The notes under the pieces were generated by a model. The model made no database searches, had not been told where the DNA came from, and saw only the letters and a list, made by a program, of their open reading frames with translations. A DNA stretch of 29,824 bases from a virus: positions 1 to 29,824 of IMG/VR virus record IMGVR_UViG_3300020470_000142, one strand, 5' to 3'. This document shows, in pieces, positions 7,541 through 13,575 of this stretch (within the stretch, counting starts at the first letter, position 1; the number at the start of each line of letters is the position of its first letter). The position numbers and the translations under genes are program-made.

Positions 7541-7749
7541 TTGGCACCCCTTATCGCTTCATTAATTTCCTCTTTGCATTGGTCGATAGAAGTACACCCA
7601 AATATCACATGATGATTGATCAAAGCACCTCTAACAACATATAGCCATGCCCATGATGAATAGAAGTTATCAAAGCAACGTTTGATGGTTCTTCTTTTAA
7701 AGTTAGTTTTTATGATTGTATGATTTTTGTACTGATATATTTTGTTCAT
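7537..7749 (-). CDS. Small early protein, unknown function (70 aa)
   Basis: A strong GAGGTGTAAA precedes the ATG. The protein is basic in its first third (KTNFKRRTIKR), has an aromatic core (NFYSSWAWLYVV), and ends with a short helix (SIDQCKEEINEAI). It is too short and featureless for a family call. The stop overlaps the XRE regulator start, so it is co-translated with that gene. Confidence 0.62.
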   Translation of the reverse strand: MNKIYQYKNHTIIKTNFKRRTIKRCFDNFYSSWAWLYVVRGALINHHVIFGCTSIDQCKEEINEAIRGAK

Positions 7750-7763
7750 TTTACACCTCGAAT

Positions 7764-8024
7764 TTACTTGAACACATTTGCAATTAGTTTATTCATCAAC
7801 AGATCGTGCTTCTGGACACGATACCATCCAAACTCATAGACGATTATACAGGCGATCAGATAGTCAGAACTGTAGCCCATCAGGTGGTCATTCCATCCGG
7901 TGACAATCTTGCCATCTTCATTTCGTCCATACTTGTTCACCCAGTATCCAGACAGAATAGTGGTCAAGATTAGATGTGAATATTTATTGAGTTGATCCAT
8001 TCTTTTTTTCATTTCAAATTTCAT
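7764..8024 (-). CDS. Small early protein, unknown function (86 aa)
   Basis: ATG 8024 overlaps the previous stop (ATGA) and follows GGAGGTGCC, so I use it instead of a longer start at 8054. Residues include a basic N terminus (KFEMKKRMDQLNK) and a moderately hydrophobic helix around LILTTILSGYWV, then GWNDHLMGYSSDYLIACIIVYEFGW. The second stretch is hydrophobic enough that weak membrane association cannot be excluded, but it is interrupted by charged residues. No family recognised. Confidence 0.62.
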   Translation of the reverse strand: MKFEMKKRMDQLNKYSHLILTTILSGYWVNKYGRNEDGKIVTGWNDHLMGYSSDYLIACIIVYEFGWYRVQKHDLLMNKLIANVFK

Positions 8025-8359
8025 GGCACCTCCACAAGTCGGTACCCATTCCAACAGGTGCCATCATCTTCAGACACATCCCAGTATCCGTTTGATTCTG
8101 CTATGTATGAACCATCATCAAATACCCAGATCTGATCCCACATTCCTGTTCCATATTCTGGGTGATAGGTTTCAACATTTGATTTTGAATATGCGAAATC
8201 ATTGACGGCTTTGCACACCTCATCTAAATGGTCACCTGTTCGTATACCCAAGAACCATACATTCAAAGAATTTGTGATGCCACTTAGTTTATTGCCATCA
8301 AGATACCAGTTTGATCCATCGTCGTTAAACCATAAAGCAATCAATTTTGCGTTAGTCAT
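8021..8359 (-). CDS. Small early protein, unknown function (112 aa)
   Basis: The ATG at 8359 has GAGGTGCAAA at the right distance; an upstream start at 8371 does not. The sequence is rich in W, D and G (FNDDGSNWYLDGNKL, then IWVFDDGSYIAES, then WDVSEDDGTCWNGYRLVEV) and looks like a small all-beta protein with two or three repeated strand-turn units ending in D-D-G. Net charge is strongly acidic, a pattern seen in some DNA-mimic anti-restriction proteins, but there is no recognisable family member here. Confidence 0.62.
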   Translation of the reverse strand: MTNAKLIALWFNDDGSNWYLDGNKLSGITNSLNVWFLGIRTGDHLDEVCKAVNDFAYSKSNVETYHPEYGTGMWDQIWVFDDGSYIAESNGYWDVSEDDGTCWNGYRLVEVP

Positions 8360-8648
8360 TTTGCACCTCACTTACCATCCAGAACAGGAAACTAGATGCA
8401 TCACCATGCAAGTCTCTCCTTTTTTCATATATGAATTTGCAGTAGACCCTTCCCTGATCATCCACATAGGCAATGGAGTATTCACCGATCGGTACATTAT
8501 CTGGATGCGCAGATCGCACCTGTTTTAGATTTTCATACAGATCAAAGTTTTGCATGTGGTGTCGTATCTGCCAGATCGGCACTAGTTTATATCGTTGTTT
8601 ACTAAGATCAATATTTTCTGGATATTTCTTTATCAGTCCCAATCCCAT
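8352..8648 (-). CDS. Small early protein, unknown function (98 aa)
   Basis: ATG 8648 shares one base with the previous stop (TGATG) and follows GGAGGTGAG. The sequence contains DLYENLKQVRSAHPDNVPIGEYSI-type helix-to-strand transitions and a C-terminal segment with YCKFIYEKRRD. It runs into the start region of the next gene, so it belongs to the same tightly coupled chain. No family recognised. Confidence 0.6.
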   Translation of the reverse strand: MGLGLIKKYPENIDLSKQRYKLVPIWQIRHHMQNFDLYENLKQVRSAHPDNVPIGEYSIAYVDDQGRVYCKFIYEKRRDLHGDASSFLFWMVSEVQND

Positions 8649-9118
8649 CACTCACCTCCAAAGATTTGATCGATTCCTTTTGAGAACTCACTTTGCACAA
8701 CATCATCCACAGTTGATTCAACTTCCAGAATTGATAATCTTGCTGTTCTCCACCAGTTATCACTTGGTGGGTCGATACATTCTGCATCATCTTCTGTTAG
8801 ATAAATATAGAATTTATTATTTGATTGGAAGATGTGAAAACGTTCTTTCTTATCTTCTTGGTTTTCACTTGTGAAACTGAATGCCAGAATGGCATCTTTG
8901 GTTTTGGTCATCTCACAATCTTCACCGCCATGGTAGTTGATAACATAGATCATGAGTCTTGCTGTCAATTCAACAGCGATCAACTCTTGTTCTTGTTCTT
9001 GTTCATCTTCCATCTGGCAGTACATACACCATTCAGATTGATGATATGTGTGGTTGTGATAGTTGCATTTTGTCCAGTATGAATTCCAGTCATCTGGTAG
9101 GTTGTCATGTCTATTCAT
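8648..9118 (-). CDS. Early protein with an N-terminal Cys/His cluster (156 aa)
   Basis: GAGGTGTAAA precedes ATG 9118. Residues 18-34 contain C18, H21, H23, H26, C31 and C34 (ending EWCMYC), a likely zinc-binding knuckle. An EQEQEQE stretch follows; its DNA is a run of TTGTTC-type repeats at about 8980-9010. The remaining 100 residues are acidic, with predicted strands (ERFHIFQSNNKFYIYLTEDD). The cysteine cluster suggests a nucleic-acid or protein-binding adaptor, but no family is recognised. Confidence 0.62.
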   Translation of the reverse strand: MNRHDNLPDDWNSYWTKCNYHNHTYHQSEWCMYCQMEDEQEQEQELIAVELTARLMIYVINYHGGEDCEMTKTKDAILAFSFTSENQEDKKERFHIFQSNNKFYIYLTEDDAECIDPPSDNWWRTARLSILEVESTVDDVVQSEFSKGIDQIFGGE

Positions 9119-9144
9119 TTTACACCTCGAATAGTTATGGGTTG

Positions 9145-9363
9145 TTACAAGTTATATTGTTCTTTAATCCAAGATACATGCATTTGCAGATCCATGATAA
9201 GTTCTTCTAAATCATCCACATCGGATTGTACGCATCCGCTGTCAATTAAAAGCATCCAAGATTCATACTGATGCTGTATCAATTTGATTTGATTTCTGGC
9301 ACCGTTCTTTCCATAGATGGTTTGATTGATTAGTGTGTTTGTTATTTCTAGTTTGTTTTGCAT
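9145..9363 (-). CDS. Small early protein, unknown function (72 aa)
   Basis: First gene after cassette B, with GAGGTATAAA before ATG 9363. The sequence is largely helical (RNQIKLIQHQYESWMLLI, then DVDDLEELIMDLQMHVSWI) and could form an antiparallel helical hairpin. No family recognised. As the leading gene of the unit that carries the XRE regulator, it probably responds to the same control element. Confidence 0.6.
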   Translation of the reverse strand: MQNKLEITNTLINQTIYGKNGARNQIKLIQHQYESWMLLIDSGCVQSDVDDLEELIMDLQMHVSWIKEQYNL

Positions 9364-9387
9364 TTTATACCTCTTTAAGTTCTTACC

Positions 9388-9437
9388 TTATATATATAGT
9401 TTAACCGATTCGGAATAAAACGTTCCAGTTTTATTCC
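9388..9437 (-). promoter_or_regulatory. Intergenic cassette B: hairpin plus TATATATA promoter-like element
   Basis: Second copy of the element. The hairpin GGAATAAAAC / GTTTTATTCC is 10 bp (9412-9421 and 9428-9437) with a six-base loop. It is followed on the minus strand by CGAATCGGTTAAA and a TA-run (9388-9399). The stretch TTTAACCGATTCGG is identical to cassette A. The upstream gene ends at 9471, and 9446-9469 adds an AT-only stem flanked by GATC (GATCTTTTTT / AAAAAAGGATC), so the gap combines transcription end and restart signals. Confidence 0.55.
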
Positions 9438-9470
9438 ATATAACTGATCTTTTTTGTTAAAAAAGGATCA

Positions 9471-9704
9471 TTACATTTCCTCAACTTCTTGAAAAAGATC
9501 TGGAAACTTCTCAGACATGTCAGCCACCACCTTTTTAAAGACCATGCCATTCTCTTCAATAGTACCGGACATGGCAACCACCGGTGCATAGGTGTGAATG
9601 TATGTACCAGATACGAGTTGTGTGTCAACACGCTTGAAAATCGAATGTCTGATTGATGCTTTGTATTCCTTTTGAAATTCCTTTTTGATTCGGTATAATG
9701 TCAT
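9471..9704 (-). CDS. Small early protein (77 aa) with faint 6-pyruvoyltetrahydropterin synthase/QueD-like pattern
   Basis: ATG 9704 follows GAGGTGTAGC and is preferred to a longer start at 9746. The order of motifs (ASIRHSIF, then GTYIHTYAPVVAMSG, then IEENGMVFKKVV) recalls the QueD/PTPS core: a first histidine, an HGHxY strand and a DENGMVxDF turn. The protein is about half the usual length, one histidine of the HxH pair is a tyrosine, and the DF after GMV is missing. It is therefore either a degenerate relative or a chance resemblance. It is the last gene of the unit led by cassette C. Confidence 0.55.
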   Translation of the reverse strand: MTLYRIKKEFQKEYKASIRHSIFKRVDTQLVSGTYIHTYAPVVAMSGTIEENGMVFKKVVADMSEKFPDLFQEVEEM

Positions 9705-9705
9705 G

Positions 9706-9927
9706 CTACACCTCAGAATTGTTGTGGAATCGGATTGCCGTTTCAATCCATTGTTTGAAACTTAGATGGTGCAACCACATGACACAGGTACCTCTTGAAA
9801 ACCATGTGCCATTTTTATCGAATCCCTCTATGACCCACTGACCACCAGATCGATCACACCAGAATTCTAGGTCATAGCCAAGTTTTTTGATTCTATTATT
9901 TAGTTTGATCTTTGTTACCTTTTCCAT
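9706..9927 (-). CDS. Small early protein, unknown function (73 aa)
   Basis: ATG 9927 has GAGGTTTAAC before it. The protein begins with a basic segment (KVTKIKLNNRIKKLGYDLEF) and continues with WCDRSGGQWVIEGFDKNG, then a helix with SFKQWIETAIRF. The strand-turn-helix arrangement is reminiscent of small phage proteins of no known function. It is one base from the stop of the previous gene. Confidence 0.6.
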   Translation of the reverse strand: MEKVTKIKLNNRIKKLGYDLEFWCDRSGGQWVIEGFDKNGTWFSRGTCVMWLHHLSFKQWIETAIRFHNNSEV

Positions 9928-9928
9928 G

Positions 9929-10153
9929 TTAAACCTCATCTTCTAGCATCGAATCAAAATCATCGTGACGGTATCGACTCCAGACCAAAGCATGGTCATC
10001 GTCTTTCCACATCACTTTCAATATGCACATTCCATCTTCATCTCTATATTCGATAAAGTCACCCATAATACCTGTCATGGTTAGATTGACGAAAAAACTA
10101 TAGTATTCCACATATTCTCTTGCCAACCAATCTTCTGCCAGTCTGTATTTCAT
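9929..10153 (-). CDS. Small early protein, unknown function (74 aa)
   Basis: I chose ATG 10153 with its perfect GAGGTGTAAA; the frame is open to 10165 but has no ribosome site there. The protein is acidic (IEYRDEDGM, then WKDDDHALVW, then DFDSMLEDEV) with an aromatic N-terminal half (REYVEYYSFFV). No motif or family recognised. Confidence 0.6.
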   Translation of the reverse strand: MKYRLAEDWLAREYVEYYSFFVNLTMTGIMGDFIEYRDEDGMCILKVMWKDDDHALVWSRYRHDDFDSMLEDEV

Positions 10154-10154
10154 T

Positions 10155-10397
10155 TTACACCTCATTATTTTGTTGTTTATTGTTTTTTAAAGATCGTGGA
10201 TCGTTTGTGTTTGCACGATCAGCAATGGCTTTCGCTTCTTTTTCACTCCATCCATTATCCCACTCGTTTTCCCATTCTCCATCAATATACATGACCACAC
10301 GAAAGTCTGGATACTTCTTACCAGTTTCTGTTACAAACGATCCACGATCTTCCACTCGATATTCTACTATTTGTGCCAACCAATCTTTGTATTTCAT
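10155..10397 (-). CDS. Small early protein, unknown function (80 aa)
   Basis: First gene after cassette C, with GAGGTGTAAA before ATG 10397. Its N terminus (MKYKDWLAQIVEYRVEDRG) loosely resembles that of the next gene product (MKYRLAEDWLAREYVEYY), hinting at an old duplication. Three W residues sit in a WENEWDNGW run, followed by a short helix (SEKEAKAIADRAN) and an Asn/Gln-rich tail. No family recognised. Confidence 0.6.
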   Translation of the reverse strand: MKYKDWLAQIVEYRVEDRGSFVTETGKKYPDFRVVMYIDGEWENEWDNGWSEKEAKAIADRANTNDPRSLKNNKQQNNEV

Positions 10398-10413
10398 TTT
10401 ACACCTCTTAGAA

Positions 10414-10475
10414 TAGCCTTATTGCTATATATATAGTATATCATGGAGGAATAAAAACGTGCCAGTTTATTCCTC
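10414..10475 (-). promoter_or_regulatory. Intergenic cassette C: hairpin plus TATATATA promoter-like element
   Basis: Third, more diverged copy. The hairpin GAGGAATAAA / TTTATTCCTC is 10 bp (10446-10455 and 10466-10475). Its bases differ from cassettes A and B, yet pairing is preserved and the loop keeps ACGTGCCAG. The promoter side (10414-10436) matches cassette A over 23 bases with one difference, while the TTTAACCGATTCGG block shared by A and B is absent. It separates the methyltransferase from the small early genes. Confidence 0.55.
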
Positions 10476-10490
10476 AAATAACTCATATAT

Positions 10491-11183
10491 TCAGAACAAA
10501 CTTAACTGCACGATCCTTTTATGATCCATTCTTTGATTGATTCTATTCTTTGCATTCTCAAAGTATTGTTGATCGATCTCTATTCCGGTGAAATCTCTTG
10601 CCAGATCTACACAAACAATACCGGTGGTGCCACTACCCATAAAGACATCCAAAACATGATCATTTTGATTTGTGAATTCACTAATAAAGAACTCACACAC
10701 ATCTTTGTTCATAACAGCGTTGTGTCCAGATATTTTTGTGGAATTAACTGGGTATTCAATAACGTCTTTGACATAAACACTATTGGTTTGAATCGTTTGC
10801 CCATTGGTCAATATAAGAAAGTATTCATGTGCATTAGTTAATCTATTGCGCATGGAACTTGGTGCTGGATTTCGTTTGTTCCAAATGATAATTCTTTGAA
10901 TACTCTTGCTGTAGTTGCCAATGAACTTATACACATCACATCTATTATAATAGTTTGCCTGTAAATTCAGAATAACCTTGTCTGATACTTTCAGCATTTT
11001 GTCAGTTAGTTCATTCAAAAAGGTATAGTAACATTTGAACTCATCTTTGAAATTGTCATACTTCTTAAACCTTTTTGAATTATAGGGTGGACTGGTAAAA
11101 ATGCAGTCATATCTCATACCATTAGCAATGAATCTATCCATGGCATTCAAACAGTCATCATTTAGATAATTCATATTATTCAT
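10491..11183 (-). CDS. Site-specific DNA methyltransferase, beta-class, SPPY type
   Basis: A 230-aa enzyme. Motif IV is TSPPYN near residues 30-35, and the S-adenosylmethionine motif DVFMGSGTTGIVCV, followed by FTGIEIDQQYFENA, is near the C terminus. That order is typical of beta-class amino-methyltransferases. SPPY is most often found in N4-cytosine enzymes, so it probably modifies a different base from the DPPY enzyme at 3651-5264. No restriction partner is visible, so it is an orphan methylase, plausibly for protection against host restriction. The ATG at 11183 lies within the end of the ribbon-helix-helix gene (8-base overlap). A second in-frame ATG at 11174 is possible. Confidence 0.9.
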   Translation of the reverse strand: MNNMNYLNDDCLNAMDRFIANGMRYDCIFTSPPYNSKRFKKYDNFKDEFKCYYTFLNELTDKMLKVSDKVILNLQANYYNRCDVYKFIGNYSKSIQRIIIWNKRNPAPSSMRNRLTNAHEYFLILTNGQTIQTNSVYVKDVIEYPVNSTKISGHNAVMNKDVCEFFISEFTNQNDHVLDVFMGSGTTGIVCVDLARDFTGIEIDQQYFENAKNRINQRMDHKRIVQLSLF

Positions 11184-11322
11184 ATTGATTCACCATCTTG
11201 TTAGTATTTGCTTTCAATATTTCTCTAATTAACTTGGATAAAGTGATCCCCTTTTGATCTGCAATCAGTCGCAAGTCATCCAAAGTCTGGTCATCTATTC
11301 TGAATGTTACTTTGTTATTCAT
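11176..11322 (-). CDS. Ribbon-helix-helix (CopG/Arc-like) DNA-binding protein, 48 aa
   Basis: ATG 11322 overlaps the stop of the replication initiator (ATGA), and the gene ends inside the start of the methyltransferase. The protein begins MNNKVTFRIDDQTLDDLRLIA, with the beta strand VTFRID, then a first helix. DQKGITLSKLIREILK follows, with the ITLSKLIREIL helix typical of Arc/MetJ repressors. Such proteins dimerise through the strand and insert it in the DNA major groove. Its place between initiator and methyltransferase suggests autoregulation of this operon or control of replication. Confidence 0.75.
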   Translation of the reverse strand: MNNKVTFRIDDQTLDDLRLIADQKGITLSKLIREILKANTNKMVNQYE

Positions 11323-12209
11323 ACCAATCCCTGTGATTGTAAAATGGCATACAGCGTCGGATTGTGTTTTGCCTGTTCAATCATGTCATCAACATCCACC
11401 GGTGGTTCTTCTACTAACACCAAGTGGGGCTGTTCTTCTTCTTCAGTAAAAATCGGTGGGTCATCGGTGTGTGAATCCGTCACCGAAAAGTTCAAGAAGT
11501 ATCTCTGTAACTTGTTAAGATTCAAACCCTTTCTGCCACCTTGCTTCTGCTCACGTATAAACCATGACTGTAAACGGTTAAACCATCCATGTTTCCAACA
11601 TCTGCCAGTTTCATTATGGTGCTGTAACATCAACCAAGAATCAACGATCTGCAACTCGGTAAAGTGATCGACCTTATTGGTTTGCTCACACAGGACTGTG
11701 TATGCATCCAAAGGAACATCATCACTCCATTCGTTTAACCGTTGCCATCTTTCAACAAAGTTAATGAACTGCTTTTGTTCTTTTGTCATGTCATGTAATT
11801 GTATTAGTTCTTTATTATTATTTAATACATGTGGATCACAGTTCTGATCTATAGGTAGATCATCCATTTGGACTATAGATGGATCAAGGCTTTGATCTAC
11901 CTTTTTAATCGTCGGTGGTTCAGGGCTATGGACTATGGCTGGTTCAAGGCTTTGATCTATCGTTAGCACATATCTCTTGATCTGGTAGTAGTCAGAAGAA
12001 GTCAACCAGTTTTGATTCTCAAAGAATTTCAACGCACGTTTGACGCTTCCAAGACTCACACCAGATATGGTTGCAAGTTTTGACTGACTGCCTGTAAACG
12101 TTCGATCTTTACCTCCATGGCTGATTAAAGTTGTATAAACAAGAATCATTGATTTGCTCAATGATTTCAGTCGTTTATGGTCAGAATGATATAATAACCC
12201 ATAGTACAT
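11319..12209 (-). CDS. Replication initiation protein with winged-helix domain
   Basis: A 296-aa protein. Residues about 15-75 form a winged helix of the HTH_36/replisome-organiser type (SMILVYTTLIS, then SQSKLATISGVSLGSVKRALKFFENQNWL). Residues about 80-125 are a repetitive linker with an 8-aa period (DQSLEPAI, DQSLDPSI, DQNCDPHV), whose DNA forms the iteron-like array at 11833-11960. The C-terminal half (FVERWQRLNEW, then GRCWKHGWFNRLQSWFI) resembles the helicase-loader-contacting part of phage initiators. It probably binds the origin inside its own gene and recruits host helicase, as lambda O does. The start has AGAGGTGTTAA. No phage polymerase or helicase is encoded, which increases reliance on this protein. 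Confidence 0.72.
   Translation of the reverse strand: MYYGLLYHSDHKRLKSLSKSMILVYTTLISHGGKDRTFTGSQSKLATISGVSLGSVKRALKFFENQNWLTSSDYYQIKRYVLTIDQSLEPAIVHSPEPPTIKKVDQSLDPSIVQMDDLPIDQNCDPHVLNNNKELIQLHDMTKEQKQFINFVERWQRLNEWSDDVPLDAYTVLCEQTNKVDHFTELQIVDSWLMLQHHNETGRCWKHGWFNRLQSWFIREQKQGGRKGLNLNKLQRYFLNFSVTDSHTDDPPIFTEEEEQPHLVLVEEPPVDVDDMIEQAKHNPTLYAILQSQGLV
11833..11960 (-). repeat. Iteron-like repeat array inside the initiator gene, candidate origin
   Basis: Four 20-bp copies of a GG(A/T)TCA...GA(T/C)CTA(T/C)-like unit start at 11833, 11881, 11917 and 11941. Examples are GGATCAAGGCTTTGATCTAC and GGTTCAAGGCTTTGATCTAT. A weaker copy starts at 11857. Spacings are 24 or 36 bases, so the repeat is in register with the 8-aa protein period. 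Each unit has partial dyad symmetry with GATC near both ends. An AT-rich stretch at 11797-11830 lies on one side, as in lambda-type origins. Confidence 0.6.
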
Positions 12210-12223
12210 TTAACACCTCTTGT

Positions 12224-12252
12224 TTGAGTTTGTCGGACAATCACAGTATACT
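12224..12252 (+). promoter_or_regulatory. Promoter for the exonuclease gene
   Basis: TTGAGT (12224-12229) and TATACT (12247-12252) are 17 bases apart, close to the sigma-70 consensus, and lie 21 bases upstream of the ATG at 12274. AGTATACT is palindromic, so the same hexamer may also serve the divergent initiator gene, whose -35 is weaker. ACAGTATACTAT recurs at 15929-15940. Confidence 0.6.
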
Positions 12253-12273
12253 ATGAATAACCAAGGAGATCCA

Positions 12274-12801
12274 ATGATTCTTTATTTTGTTGACTGTGAA
12301 ACCACCGGACTATCACCCCAGAAAAACACGATTATAGAGTTCTGTGGAATTAAACATGAGAACAGACGTGAGGTGGCAAGGCTATACATGAAGATCGCAC
12401 CAACAGATGATGATCTGTCAAAGGCATCTAGTCAAGCCATGGCTGTTAATGGTTATACATCTGAAAAGTGGCACGATGCTGTACAACCAAAAGAAGCAGC
12501 ACAACGTATGGCACGATTCTTATATGGCACAAGTGAAACTGCGCTGGTTGCACATAATGTCAAATTTGATGCATCCTTTATCCGTCACTTCTTAAAGCGT
12601 TATGGAGTAGATCAGAACTTACCTTATAGGACTATAGACACAGTAAGTTTGGCATTTATTCACCTAAAACCACGTGGCTGTAACAGCATGAAACTTGATA
12701 ACATTCGAAGATTCCTTGGCTGGTCATTAGAGAATAATCATACAGCGACCAAAGATGCTGAAGATTGTGTGAGATTATTTGATCTATTGATCCCAGTATA
12801 A
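12274..12801 (+). CDS. DnaQ-like DEDDh 3'-5' exonuclease
   Basis: A 175-aa nuclease of the DNA polymerase III epsilon type. Exo I is FVDCETTGL with the D and E metal ligands. Exo II is ALVAHNVKFDASFIRHFL, and Exo III is NNHTATKDAEDCVRLF with the H-x4-D pair of the DEDDh class. It could proofread for the host polymerase, degrade ends or recycle nucleotides. ATG 12274 follows AAGGAG by five bases; upstream codons back to 12220 have no ribosome site. It is the first gene of a three-gene plus-strand group against the general minus-strand direction, with its own promoter. Confidence 0.9.
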   Translation: MILYFVDCETTGLSPQKNTIIEFCGIKHENRREVARLYMKIAPTDDDLSKASSQAMAVNGYTSEKWHDAVQPKEAAQRMARFLYGTSETALVAHNVKFDASFIRHFLKRYGVDQNLPYRTIDTVSLAFIHLKPRGCNSMKLDNIRRFLGWSLENNHTATKDAEDCVRLFDLLIPV

Positions 12802-12842
12802 ACCTTGAAAACTGTTATATTGTAAAGAGTTTGAGGTGAATC

Positions 12843-13211
12843 ATGTTTGGGCGAAAGTTGATTGAAAATATTAGTGGATCTCTGGATTCCACAGGTTGGT
12901 ATAAGGTTGATCTGGACGTTGAACATTTTTTGGTTAAGGTCAACATCATTGCTGTACAACTTTCTGGTGTCCATTCTGCAGCTACAAAAATCAAAATGGT
13001 TGCATCAAGAGATCCACAAGGCGATCAGCAGATCATAACTTCAACTGAATCTGTGAATTTTGAGGGATGCACAACAGCAACAATCAAATGTGCGTCATAT
13101 AGACCGGATGCAATAATGCCGGCAAATGATGAAAATAAGATATATCTGCTTTTTCAACTTAACGCACAGACAGCAACCATGGATCAAGTCTTGATCACGT
13201 ATGAGTATTAA
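12843..13211 (+). CDS. Small beta-rich protein, probable minor structural protein
   Basis: A 122-aa protein preceded by GAGGTGAATC. It is rich in alternating hydrophobic strands (HFLVKVNIIAVQLSG, KIKMVASRD, then KIYLLFQLNAQTATMDQVLITYEY) and has no signal peptide or catalytic motif. The fold looks like a beta sandwich. Its style is similar to the 124-aa gene after the major capsid gene, and its neighbour carries the fibre-tip module, so a decoration or adhesion role is plausible. Function is not established. Confidence 0.55.
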   Translation: MFGRKLIENISGSLDSTGWYKVDLDVEHFLVKVNIIAVQLSGVHSAATKIKMVASRDPQGDQQIITSTESVNFEGCTTATIKCASYRPDAIMPANDENKIYLLFQLNAQTATMDQVLITYEY

Positions 13212-13212
13212 C

Positions 13213-13491
13213 ATGGGATTGATAGACCCATTCAATAGCCAAGGTGGAACGGCAACAACACCAACAGGTGGAGGTGATATGAAACAACAGAATTTGTCTG
13301 CACAATGCAACGGTTCTGCACAATCGTTTACGGTTCAAGAAGCCTTTGATGGTGATTCGATTCGAGTATATTGGAACGGAATCAGACAACAACTGGGTGA
13401 AACAATAACGGTGATCAACGGCACCACATTTAGCACCACATTTACACCACAGGCATCTGATTATCTATTTGTAGATTATAATCAAGCATAA
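13213..13491 (+). CDS. Small protein carrying the fibre-tip module
   Basis: About 92 aa from ATG 13213; an ATG at 13201 would add four residues. The N-terminal third is a flexible Gly/Thr linker (GGTATTPTGGGD). The rest matches the C-terminal module of the tail fibre at 13576: a GS..FTV strand, DSIRVYWNGIRQQ against DSVCVYRNGLRME, then TTF.P...DYLFVDY against VTFGVAPDSGDIILVDY. It is convergent with the fibre gene and ends 84 bases from its 3' end. It may be an alternative tip, a tip partner or a spike on another structure. Confidence 0.55.
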   Translation: MGLIDPFNSQGGTATTPTGGGDMKQQNLSAQCNGSAQSFTVQEAFDGDSIRVYWNGIRQQLGETITVINGTTFSTTFTPQASDYLFVDYNQA

Positions 13492-13530
13492 AAAAAGATC
13501 CTGTCAGCCAAAGGATAAACCGACAGGATC
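13490..13530 (-). terminator. Intrinsic terminator after the tail fibre gene
   Basis: GATCCTGTC (13497-13505) pairs perfectly with GACAGGATC (13522-13530) over a 16-base loop, and the minus-strand product is followed by seven U (A-run 13490-13496). The T-run exists only on the minus-strand side. The stem would also block plus-strand readthrough only weakly. Confidence 0.8.
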
Positions 13531-13575
13531 AAAGGTAGGATGTCACAGGGACATAAGGGAATCAATTAACAATCA

